DNA of 64,000 nt, from positions 496,001 to 560,000 of the forward strand of contig NZ_JACXBU010000002.1 in assembly GCF_014700075.1 (NCBI RefSeq), read 5' to 3'. The stretch is from Pseudomonas sp. JM0905a. Lineage in GTDB: Bacteria; Pseudomonadota; Gammaproteobacteria; Pseudomonadales; Pseudomonadaceae. Below are positions 30,283-39,422 of the stretch, piece by piece. Below the pieces are notes generated by a model. That model ran no database searches. It was not told the DNA's origin and worked only from the letters and a program-made list of their open reading frames with translations. Within the stretch, counting starts at the first letter, position 1, and every line of letters starts with the position of its first letter. The position numbers and the translations under genes were made by a program.

Positions 30283-30283
30283 C

Positions 30284-32299
<2,016 letters not shown>

Positions 32300-32356
32300 G
32301 CTGACCTCGACTTTGGATGTGACACCTGCGCAGAACGGGCGTCATACCTGGCGGAA

Positions 32357-32400
32357 AGCTTGCGAGCGATGTCGCCGCAAGCTGTCTGGGTCGCTATAAT
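32357..32400 (+). promoter_or_regulatory. Promoter region of the aminotransferase gene with an inverted repeat
   Basis: A consensus -10 TATAAT lies at 32395-32400. The inverted repeat AGCTTGCG (32357-32364) / CGCAAGCT (32376-32383), with an 11-base spacer, covers the place where a -35 would be; no consensus -35 is visible. A regulator or a uvrB-side function is possible. Confidence 0.5.
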
Positions 32401-32482
32401 ACCGGCCCGATTGCGCAACCCCTAGCGCACATCGTTCGGGGTTACGTCCCATCCTCACCTTCCTCCTCCGAGCTGCCGCATC

Positions 32483-33679
32483 ATGAGTCTGTTTTCTGCC
32501 GTCGAAATGGCTCCGCGCGACCCCATCCTGGGTCTCAACGAAGCGTTCAACGCCGACACCCGTGCCAACAAGGTCAATCTGGGCGTGGGCGTTTACTACA
32601 ACGAGCAAGGTCGTATCCCGCTCCTGCGCGCTGTAGCTGAAGCGGAAAAGGCCCGCATCGAAGCGCATGCCCCGCGCGGCTACCTGCCGATCGAAGGCAT
32701 CGCTGCCTACGACCAGGCCGTGCAGAAGCTGCTGTTCGGTGCCGATTCCGAACTGCTGGCCCAGGGCCGTGTCGTCACCACCCAGGCGGTAGGTGGCACC
32801 GGCGCGCTGAAGACCGGCGCCGACTTCCTCAAGCGCCTGCTGCCCAATGCTGTAGTCGCCATCAGCGACCCGAGCTGGGAAAACCACCGCGCCCTGTTCG
32901 AATCTGCCGGCTTCCCGGTGCAGAACTACCGTTACTACGATGCTGCCACCAATGGCGTCAATCGTGCCGGCCTGCTGGAAGACCTCAAGGCGCTGCCCGC
33001 CCGCTCCATCGTGGTCCTGCACGCCTGCTGCCACAACCCCACCGGCGTGGATCTGGAACTGGACGACTGGAAAGCCGTCCTGGAAGTCCTGCGCGAGCGC
33101 GAGCACGTGCCGTTCCTCGACATCGCTTACCAGGGCTTTGGCTCCGGCATCGATGACGACGCCTTCGCGGTGCGCCTGTTCGCCCAGTCCGGCCTGCAGT
33201 TCTTCGTATCCAGCTCCTTCTCCAAGTCCTTCTCCCTGTACGGTGAGCGCGTTGGCGCCCTCTCCGTGGTGACCAGCTCGAAGGAAGAAGCCGGCCGCGT
33301 ACTGTCCCAGGTCAAGCGCGTGATCCGCACCAACTACTCCAACCCGCCGACCCACGGCGCCACCGTGGTGGCTTCGGTGCTGAACAGCCCGGAACTGCGT
33401 GCAATGTGGGAAGCGGAACTGGGCGAGATGCGCACTCGCATCCACAGCATGCGCCTGGCCATGGTCGAGCAACTGGCCGCCCAGGGCGCCAAACGCGACT
33501 TCAGCTTCGTAGCTCGCCAGCGCGGCATGTTCTCCTACTCCGGCCTCACCGCCGAGCAGGTTGATCGCCTGAAGAACGAGTTCGGTATCTACGCCGTCAG
33601 CACCGGCCGCATCTGCGTTGCCGCGCTGAACAACAGCAACCTGGAAAGCGTGACCCGCGCCATCACCCAGGTCCTCTGA
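32483..33679 (+). CDS. Aspartate/aromatic amino acid aminotransferase
   Basis: PLP enzyme of the AspC/TyrB class (aminotransferase fold type I). The 398-residue product begins with the family-typical SVEMAPRDPILGLNEAF sense (MSLFSAVEMAPRDPI), and has the PLP-binding Lys in SSFSKSFSLYGERVGAL (about residue 252), HACCHNPTGVD and the substrate-binding Arg region near the C-terminus. It interconverts aspartate or aromatic amino acids with 2-oxoglutarate; the preferred substrate cannot be told. It is monocistronic, divergent from uvrB. Confidence 0.95.
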   Translation: MSLFSAVEMAPRDPILGLNEAFNADTRANKVNLGVGVYYNEQGRIPLLRAVAEAEKARIEAHAPRGYLPIEGIAAYDQAVQKLLFGADSELLAQGRVVTTQAVGGTGALKTGADFLKRLLPNAVVAISDPSWENHRALFESAGFPVQNYRYYDAATNGVNRAGLLEDLKALPARSIVVLHACCHNPTGVDLELDDWKAVLEVLREREHVPFLDIAYQGFGSGIDDDAFAVRLFAQSGLQFFVSSSFSKSFSLYGERVGALSVVTSSKEEAGRVLSQVKRVIRTNYSNPPTHGATVVASVLNSPELRAMWEAELGEMRTRIHSMRLAMVEQLAAQGAKRDFSFVARQRGMFSYSGLTAEQVDRLKNEFGIYAVSTGRICVAALNNSNLESVTRAITQVL

Positions 33680-33688
33680 AAAGAATCG

Positions 33689-33724
33689 GGAGAAGTTCAG
33701 GCAAACGCTTGACTTCTCCTTTCT
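33689..33724 (+). terminator. Aminotransferase terminator overlapping the tRNA-Asn promoter
   Basis: GGAGAAGT (33689-33696) and ACTTCTCC (33712-33719) are perfect arms followed by TTTCT. The -35 of the next promoter lies inside the right arm and loop. Confidence 0.7.
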
Positions 33725-33736
33725 AATCAGTAAGAT
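33709..33736 (+). promoter_or_regulatory. Promoter of tRNA-Asn
   Basis: TTGACT (33709-33714), 16-base spacer, TAAGAT (33731-33736), 13 bases before the tRNA. No other promoter-like sequence is nearer. Confidence 0.7.
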
Positions 33737-33749
33737 ACGTCGAATCCGA

Positions 33750-33825
33750 TCCGCGATAGCTCAGTCGGTAGAGCAAATGACTGTTAATCATTGGGTCCCT
33801 GGTTCGAGTCCAGGTCGCGGAGCCA
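33750..33825 (+). tRNA. tRNA-Asn(GUU)
   Basis: 76-base cloverleaf with encoded CCA: acceptor TCCGCGA/TCGCGGA, D-arm GCTCAGTCGGTAGAGC, anticodon loop CTGTTAA giving GTT, T-arm GGTTCGAGTCC. It is followed directly by a strong terminator. Confidence 0.97.
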
Positions 33826-33831
33826 AACTGA

Positions 33832-33860
33832 AAGCCCTCGGCATATGCCGGGGGCTTTTT
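33832..33860 (+). terminator. Rho-independent terminator of tRNA-Asn
   Basis: AAGCCCTCGGC and GCCGGGGGCTT pair with one G-T and an ATAT loop, followed by TTTCTTTTT. Confidence 0.85.
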
Positions 33861-33935
33861 CTTTTTACCCGAGAATTCCCCCTTTCAAAGCGTCGCATCG
33901 TCCAATCGCGCCAATCGCGCCAATCATGCATGCCA

Positions 33936-33966
33936 CAAAAAAGCCGACCTTCTAGGCCGGCTTACT
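33936..33966 (-). terminator. Terminator of comEA
   Basis: On the minus strand AAGCCGGCC and GGTCGGCTT form a stem with a 5-base loop followed by TTTTTTG. It sits 17-47 bases after the comEA stop. Confidence 0.8.
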
Positions 33967-33982
33967 GGGTATTACCCGTTGG

Positions 33983-34309
33983 TCACTCAGTTGTCAGCTT
34001 GTCACGACTCTTCTCCAGCGTCTTGACGCCGATGCCCTTGACTTCGAGCAGGTCGTCCACCGAGGAGAATGCTCCGTTTTCCTCGCGATACTGCACGATC
34101 GCCCGAGCCTTCGTCGCACCAATTCCGATCATATGCTCCTGCAGCGCAGCCTCATCGGCCGTATTGATGTTCAGTTTACCGGAGTCGGCGGAAGCACTTG
34201 CGACTGCCACCGCCGGATCGTTCTTCGCTGCAACAGCAACCTGGGAGTAGCCGAAGCAGAGCGAACAGAGCACCAGAAATAACGGGGCAATTCGAATGCG
34301 AAACATCAT
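33983..34309 (-). CDS. ComEA-family helix-hairpin-helix DNA-binding protein
   Basis: A 108-residue exported protein with a signal peptide (cut after about residue 27, AVAA) and one C-terminal double helix-hairpin-helix domain ([20 protein letters not shown] ... [13 protein letters not shown]). Proteins of this class bind DNA in the periplasm and pull it in during transformation; whether it does so here is unproven. Tandem ATG codons at 34307-34309 and 34304-34306 follow AAGGAG; an upstream GTG is less likely. In PAO1 the same gene borders the O-antigen locus. Confidence 0.9.
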   Translation of the reverse strand: MMFRIRIAPLFLVLCSLCFGYSQVAVAAKNDPAVAVASASADSGKLNINTADEAALQEHMIGIGATKARAIVQYREENGAFSSVDDLLEVKGIGVKTLEKSRDKLTTE

Positions 34310-34680
34310 GAACACTCCTTGTCATCAGTAAGGGGAAGGGCGGTACTCCATAAACCGCCCGAACCAAACTAATGCCTGGAGTTAGAGACCTCAATTCGAC
34401 GCTGCCGATGAATCCAGTCAACAATTTCCTCTTCCAGGGTGTAACCGTTGACGGCTTCACGTAGGAGTTGGCGCACACGAACACAGATACAGCGGCTGCG
34501 GCCTAGGATTATGCGCTCAGGAAAATGATGATCAGAAATCCACGCTGTCATCCAGTGTGAATTGATTGATATACAACTTATCAACCGACAAGAAGAAAAA
34601 GACCAGTCCCGGACAAGTGCTCGACTGGTTCGCAGACAGCTAGAAAGCGCCCTCCAGAGAGCTCGCCATCCGAGCCGGAG
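34310..34680. other. Short junction between comEA and ihfB, without the O-antigen locus
   Basis: This 371-base interval holds only one weak open frame (34369-34551). It is visibly more AT-rich than its surroundings, especially at 34500-34610. In PAO1 the interval between ihfB (himD) and the ComEA-like gene contains the roughly 20-kb wzz-wbp O-antigen gene block. No polysaccharide gene is present here. Confidence 0.75.
34369..34551 (-). CDS. Possible small protein or gene remnant
   Basis: An ATG-started frame of 60 residues; the C-terminal half (RQLLREAVNGYTLEEEIVDW) looks protein-like, with an amphipathic helix pattern, while the N-terminus is poor. The frame continues upstream without a stop for 11 codons. 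I do not recognise a family and see no strong ribosome binding site. It could be the end of a decayed gene from the missing polysaccharide locus, or noise. Confidence 0.3.
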   Translation of the reverse strand: MTAWISDHHFPERIILGRSRCICVRVRQLLREAVNGYTLEEEIVDWIHRQRRIEVSNSRH

Positions 34681-34959
34681 TCATTCATTGACCCGATCTC
34701 GCAACTCTTTGCCCGGCTTGAAATGCGGTACGAACTTGCCATCCAAGCGCACAGACTCTCCCGTCTTGGGATTCCTGCCAACGCGCGGCGCGCGGAAATG
34801 AAGGGAGAAACTACCAAAGCCACGAATCTCGATCCGGTCCCCAGTCGCCAGCGCCTGAGACATCTGTTCGAGCATGGTCTTGATGGCAAGCTCGACGTCC
34901 TTGGACGACAGCTGGCCCTGATGGGTGACGATTCGTTCGATCAACTCCGACTTGGTCAT
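34681..34959 (-). CDS. ihfB: IhfB, integration host factor beta subunit
   Basis: DNA-bending architectural protein; works as a heterodimer with IhfA. The 92-residue product has the HU/IHF fold with the signature [20 protein letters not shown] (residues 46-65), which carries the intercalating Pro. It is two residues shorter at the C-terminus than I remember for PAO1. It follows rpsA on the same strand but is separated from it by a strong terminator, so it should have its own promoter in 34960-35064. Confidence 0.96.
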   Translation of the reverse strand: MTKSELIERIVTHQGQLSSKDVELAIKTMLEQMSQALATGDRIEIRGFGSFSLHFRAPRVGRNPKTGESVRLDGKFVPHFKPGKELRDRVNE

Positions 34960-35064
34960 GGTTTTCCCTTCTAATTCAAGCGGCTAGATCAGCTCATTGA
35001 GGTTTTAGCATGCTAGAGAAGCTTTGAACAGCCCAAACGCCGGAAGGGAAATCGCAGACAACAA

Positions 35065-35088
35065 AAAGGGCGGCCTAGGCCGCCCTTT
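35065..35088 (-). terminator. rpsA terminator, perfect 24-base palindrome
   Basis: AAAGGGCGGCCT/AGGCCGCCCTTT is a perfect 24-base palindrome, followed on the minus strand by TTGTTGTC. It lies 21 bases after the rpsA stop. Confidence 0.85.
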
Positions 35089-35108
35089 CTGCTGATGGAA
35101 CAGGGTGA

Positions 35109-36788
35109 TTAGCCCTGGTTCTCCATCTGAGCACGGATCAGATCACCAATGGTGGTCGGGCCGGTGGACTCGACTTCCTGCTTGCGCAGTTCCTTCATGG
35201 CGTCCTTCTCGTCATCAACGTCCTTGGACTTGATGGAGAGGCTGATTACACGGCTCTTACGGTCGATGCTGATGATCTTGGCTTCGACTTCTTCGCCTTC
35301 CTTCAGCACGTTGCGAGCGTCTTCAACGCGGTCACGGCTGATTTCGGAAGCCTTCAGAACACCTTCGATCTCGCCACCGAGGCTGATTACAGCGCCCTTG
35401 GCGTCAACTTCTTTCACGGTGCCGCGAACGATGCTGCCCTTCTCGTGCATGGAGGCGTAGCTGGAGAACGGATCGTCTTCCAGTTGCTTGATGCCCAGGG
35501 AGATGCGCTCACGCTCCGGATCAACGGAGAGGATGACGGTTTCCAGCTCGTCGCCCTTCTTGAAGCGGCGTACGGCTTCTTCGCCAACTTCGTTCCAGGA
35601 GATGTCGGACAGGTGAACCAGACCGTCGATGCCACCTTCCAGGCCGATGAAGATACCGAAATCGGTGATCGACTTGATGGTGCCGGAGATCTTGTCGCCC
35701 TTGTTGAAGCGGCTGGAGAAGTCTTCCCACGGGTTGGACTTGCACTGCTTGATGCCCAGGGAGATACGACGACGCTCTTCGTCGATGTCCAGAACCTGAA
35801 CTTCCACTTCGTCGCCAACCTGAACGACTTTCGACGGGTGGATGTTCTTGTTGGTCCAGTCCATTTCGGAAACGTGTACCAGGCCTTCCACGCCCTCTTC
35901 CAGCTCGGCGAAGCAGCCGTAGTCGGTGAGGTTGGTTACACGGGCGGTCACGCGAGTGCCTTCCGGGTAACGAGCCTTGATAGCAACCCATGGGTCTTCG
36001 CCCAGTTGCTTCAGGCCCAGGGAGACGCGGTTGCGCTCGCGGTCGAACTTCAGGACCTTCACGTCGATCTCGTCACCAACGTTGACGATCTCGGACGGAT
36101 GCTTGATGCGCTTCCAAGCCATGTCGGTGATGTGCAGCAGGCCGTCTACGCCGCCCAGGTCAACGAACGCACCGTAGTCGGTGAGGTTCTTGACGATACC
36201 TTTGACTTGCTGGCCTTCCTGCAGGGATTCCAGCAGAGCTTCGCGCTCGGCGCTGTTCTCGGCTTCCAGGACACTGCGACGGGAAACGACAACGTTGTTG
36301 CGCTTCTGGTCCAGCTTGATGACCTTGAACTCGAGTTCCTTGCCTTCCAGGTGGGTGGTGTCGCGTACGGGACGCACGTCGACCAGGGAGCCCGGCAGGA
36401 ACGCGCGGATGCCGCTGACGTCGACGGTGAAACCGCCCTTGACCTTGCCATTGATAACGCCCTTGACCACTTCTTCGGCGTTGAAGGCGGCTTCCAGAAC
36501 CAGCCAGGACTCGGCACGCTTGGCTTTCTCGCGGGACAGCTTGGTTTCACCGAAGCCGTCTTCCACTGCGTCAAGCGCAACGTGGACCTCGTCACCCACC
36601 TTGATGGTCAGTTCGCCTTGTTCGTTATAGAACTGCTCGACCGGGATGACGCCCTCGGATTTCAGGCCAGCATGGACGGTGACCCAGTCACCATCGATGT
36701 CGACCACGATGCCGGTGATGATGGCACCCGGCTGCATGTCGAGGGATTTCAGGCTTTCTTCAAAAAGTTCTGCAAAGCTTTCGCTCAT
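35109..36788 (-). CDS. rpsA: RpsA, 30S ribosomal protein S1
   Basis: Brings mRNA to the 30S subunit; acts through six S1/OB-fold RNA-binding domains. The 559-residue product shows the repeats at about 20-85, 105-170, 190-260, 275-345, 362-432 and 449-518, with recurring motifs such as [22 protein letters not shown] and [11 protein letters not shown]. The ATG at 36786-36788 ([13 protein letters not shown]) matches the family start and has AGGT seven bases upstream; ORF extension adds only MTTGMN. The cmk gene, which normally precedes rpsA, is absent. Confidence 0.97.
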   Translation of the reverse strand: MSESFAELFEESLKSLDMQPGAIITGIVVDIDGDWVTVHAGLKSEGVIPVEQFYNEQGELTIKVGDEVHVALDAVEDGFGETKLSREKAKRAESWLVLEAAFNAEEVVKGVINGKVKGGFTVDVSGIRAFLPGSLVDVRPVRDTTHLEGKELEFKVIKLDQKRNNVVVSRRSVLEAENSAEREALLESLQEGQQVKGIVKNLTDYGAFVDLGGVDGLLHITDMAWKRIKHPSEIVNVGDEIDVKVLKFDRERNRVSLGLKQLGEDPWVAIKARYPEGTRVTARVTNLTDYGCFAELEEGVEGLVHVSEMDWTNKNIHPSKVVQVGDEVEVQVLDIDEERRRISLGIKQCKSNPWEDFSSRFNKGDKISGTIKSITDFGIFIGLEGGIDGLVHLSDISWNEVGEEAVRRFKKGDELETVILSVDPERERISLGIKQLEDDPFSSYASMHEKGSIVRGTVKEVDAKGAVISLGGEIEGVLKASEISRDRVEDARNVLKEGEEVEAKIISIDRKSRVISLSIKSKDVDDEKDAMKELRKQEVESTGPTTIGDLIRAQMENQG

Positions 36789-37067
36789 GTTCATACCTGT
36801 AGTCAAAGGCCAGGAAAGGCCCTATTCCGCACTCCAGCCAATGCGGTCAAATCATCAATAGAAGCGACGAGGATCGAAGCTGGTATCCTGCGCCACCCCG
36901 GTTGCGTCACCTCCCACGAATGCAAAAAGCGACGCGAATCTCGGTGTTGACATTGGCGTTTTCAACCTCCGGACGGAGGAATCGAGCCAACATAAGGGCT
37001 GGAATGGTAGCAATGGGGTAGACGCCCGTCAATCGCGCATCCTGCCCCATTCCAGAGGGGCGGCAGT
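36789..37067. other. rpsA leader and apparent synteny breakpoint
   Basis: This 279-base spacer holds no gene. It must carry the rpsA promoter and leader. In PAO1 this position is the cmk-rpsA junction; here the neighbour is an M20 amidohydrolase transcribed toward rpsA. I do not recognise any remnant of the cmk C-terminus. A minus-strand TTGAAAACGCC segment at about 36951-36961 is AT-rich enough to be part of a promoter, but no clear pair is visible. Confidence 0.5.
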
Positions 37068-38240
37068 CTACGCCAGACCGCCTTCACCCTGCAGATGAAG
37101 CGCCAGACGGCGCAGCATCGCATCGCATCGGGCCAGTTGTTCGCAGCTGATGAATTCGTCCGGCTTGTGCCCCTGATCCATGCTTCCCGGACCACATACG
37201 ACAGTGGGAATGCCCGCTTGTTCGAACAACCCGCCCTCGGTTCCGAAGGCCACCGTGCCAAACTCCGTCGAACCACTGAGTAGTGCCAGCAGCCGCGCCG
37301 CCTCGCTGTCCGGCGAAGTGGCCAGCCCTGGATAGGCGCTCAACGGCTTCAGGCTGATACCCGTTTCCGGCTGCACCGCGCGCATCCGCGGTGCCAGTTC
37401 GGTCTTCGCGTAGGCTTGCAGTTCATCCACCACCTGCTGGGCATCGAAGTCCGGCAGGGCACGCACCTCGAAATCGAACTCACACTCCGCCGGCACGATG
37501 TTCAGGGCACGCCCGCCCTTGATGGTCCCGGTCTGGACTGTGGAAAACGGCGGATCGAAACGCTCGTCATGACGCTCCGGCCGCGCCAGTTCCGCACCGA
37601 TATCCCCCAGCTTGCCGATCAGCCGCGCCGCGTACTCGATGGCATTGACACCATAGGGCGCATAGGCGGAATGACAGGCGGCGCCCTGGACCTGGCAGCG
37701 CATCGCCAGCTTGCCCTTGTGACCCAGCACCGGTTTCAGCTCGGTTGGCTCGCCAATCAGGCAGAGTCGCGGCTTGTGGGGCCGCCGCTCCAGCTCCGCC
37801 AGCATCGAGCGCACGCCCAGGCAACCCACCTCCTCGTCATAGGAGAAGGCCAGATGAACCGGCAGCGACAGCGGTCTCTCCAGAAAAGCAGGCACCGCGG
37901 CCAGGACTGATGCGATAAAGCCCTTCATATCCGCCGTACCACGCCCGTAAAGCCGCCCTTCCCTCTCCGTCAGCCGGAAAGGCTCCACCGTCCAGGACTG
38001 CCCATCCACCGGCACCACGTCCGTATGGCCGGAAAGCGCGACGCCACCCCGGTCGCGAGGACCGATGGTGGCGAACAGGTTGGCCTTGGTGCGTTCCGGG
38101 TTATGAAAGAGTTCGCTCTCCACCCCCAACCCGGCCAGATAGTCCCGGATGAACGCGATCAGCTCGAGGTTGGAGTCGCGACTGACCGTGGCAAAGCCGA
38201 TCAGCCGCTCGAGCAGCTCGCGACTGGACAACTCACTCAT
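37068..38240 (-). CDS. M20-family amidohydrolase, ArgE-like (acetylornithine deacetylase type)
   Basis: Zinc-dependent amidohydrolase that removes an acyl group from an amino acid or amine. The 390-residue product has metal-binding SGHTDVVPVDG (about residues 70-80), GRGTADMKGF with a second ligand, DEEVG (the catalytic Glu pair) and the late His in GPGSMDQGHKPDEF. It is close to ArgE, but it is the last gene of a monooxygenase-Rid-DUF1028 operon rather than of an arginine locus, so the substrate is probably an N-acyl intermediate of that pathway. It overlaps the DUF1028 gene by 8 bases. Confidence 0.9.
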   Translation of the reverse strand: MSELSSRELLERLIGFATVSRDSNLELIAFIRDYLAGLGVESELFHNPERTKANLFATIGPRDRGGVALSGHTDVVPVDGQSWTVEPFRLTEREGRLYGRGTADMKGFIASVLAAVPAFLERPLSLPVHLAFSYDEEVGCLGVRSMLAELERRPHKPRLCLIGEPTELKPVLGHKGKLAMRCQVQGAACHSAYAPYGVNAIEYAARLIGKLGDIGAELARPERHDERFDPPFSTVQTGTIKGGRALNIVPAECEFDFEVRALPDFDAQQVVDELQAYAKTELAPRMRAVQPETGISLKPLSAYPGLATSPDSEAARLLALLSGSTEFGTVAFGTEGGLFEQAGIPTVVCGPGSMDQGHKPDEFISCEQLARCDAMLRRLALHLQGEGGLA

Positions 38241-38910
38241 CGCCCGGTACCCCGTAGCTGGGCGCGGCGGTCGGATTCAGCGCCCGTGTCAGGTAGTCCT
38301 GCATCTGCGGCCGATACGCCTGCCAGAGGGCATCCAACTGCCCGATGGGATCCTCATCCGCCCAGTCCACGCGAAGGTCGATGATTGGCCAGGTGAGGTC
38401 CCCCACCACTTTCAGCGCCGCCGAATGCACGGGACCGGCTTCACCACCGGCCGCCATCGCCGCACGCATGGCCGCCAGCAAGCGATCGGCCAGCACACCC
38501 GGCGTCGCTTCGAAGGCCTGCACCATGGCCACGATCACCTGAGTGCCGGACAGCAGGTTCCCGGCAGCGACGCACTGCTCGCCCGCCACTGCGTTGTTTA
38601 CCCCCAGCGCCTCGCTGCCACTGAACAGCGCCGTGCGACCCTGGGCGTCGATCACGGTCACCTGCCGGTACTGGCTCCAGCCGTTGGTGCTGAGTGCCCG
38701 ATCAAGCGCGGCCGCCGGCTCCAGTTGCTGCGAGTCGAGCAGGTCGAGGATCTGCGGCCCCAGGGCCGGCAGGGTGACGTTCTGGGTCGCGACTGCTCCG
38801 ACCCCGGCCCGCACCCAGGGGCAACGGGCGCCAACGGCGATGCTGGAAGAACTGATGGCGATGCCGAGCTGCCCGGTTTCAGGGCAGCGACCGATGATGG
38901 AGAACGTCAT
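38233..38910 (-). CDS. DUF1028 family protein, Ntn-hydrolase-like
   Basis: The 225-residue product starts MTFSIIGRCPETGQLGIAIS, the well-conserved start of DUF1028, and contains CPWVRAGVGAVATQN and later MSGGxxAxIE-like acidic segments. DUF1028 proteins are predicted to be Ntn-fold hydrolases; no reaction has been firmly assigned that I know of. The ATG at 38908-38910 is chosen because it gives this start; the frame upstream is Gly/Arg-rich noise. It lies between Rid and ArgE-like genes, both with tight spacing. Confidence 0.85.
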   Translation of the reverse strand: MTFSIIGRCPETGQLGIAISSSSIAVGARCPWVRAGVGAVATQNVTLPALGPQILDLLDSQQLEPAAALDRALSTNGWSQYRQVTVIDAQGRTALFSGSEALGVNNAVAGEQCVAAGNLLSGTQVIVAMVQAFEATPGVLADRLLAAMRAAMAAGGEAGPVHSAALKVVGDLTWPIIDLRVDWADEDPIGQLDALWQAYRPQMQDYLTRALNPTAAPSYGVPGDE

Positions 38911-38921
38911 GGTCCTGCTCC

Positions 38922-39353
38922 TTATACCTGCGCCGGCTGCCAGTCGTCCGGGATCACCGCGATGACGTCGATCTCCATCAGCCATTGGGGCTGCCCCAGG
39001 GCCGACACCACCAGCCCGGTGGAAATGGGGAACACGCCCTTCAGCCATTTTCCGACTTCCTGGTAGACAGGTTCGCGATAGCGCGGGTCGATCAGGTAGG
39101 TGGTGGTCTTGACGATGTGGGACAGATCACTGCCCGCCTCTTCCAGCAGCTGCTTGACGTTTTTCATCGCCTGTTCGGTCTGGGCGCGCGGATCGCCAAG
39201 GCCTACCAGCTGCCCCTCGAAATCGGTGCCGACCTGACCGCGAACGTAGACAGTGTTGCCGGCACGTACGGCCTGGCACAGGTCGTTGTTCAGGGTCTGG
39301 TTCGGGTAGGTGTCCTTGGTATTGAACATGCGGATGCGGGTGTGGGTAGGCAT
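38922..39353 (-). CDS. Rid-family protein (RidA/YjgF/RutC-like)
   Basis: A 143-residue trimeric chorismate-mutase-like-fold protein. Typical elements are VRGQVGTDFEGQLVG, AQTEQAMKNVKQLLEEAGSDL and TTTYLIDPRYREPV. In true RidA imine deaminases an Arg sits in the PARS-type motif before the last strand; here the corresponding stretch reads PISTGLVV, so that Arg is missing while the acidic residue in LMEIDVIAV is kept. It therefore belongs to a Rid subgroup with an unknown reaction. The ATG at 39351-39353 is preferred over a TTG one codon earlier. Confidence 0.9.
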   Translation of the reverse strand: MPTHTRIRMFNTKDTYPNQTLNNDLCQAVRAGNTVYVRGQVGTDFEGQLVGLGDPRAQTEQAMKNVKQLLEEAGSDLSHIVKTTTYLIDPRYREPVYQEVGKWLKGVFPISTGLVVSALGQPQWLMEIDVIAVIPDDWQPAQV

Positions 39354-39422
39354 CAACTTGGTTCCTGTAAATAGAGAGTTGAACGTACAAATCGGGGCGC
39401 GCGAACGAGACTGACCTTTCGC

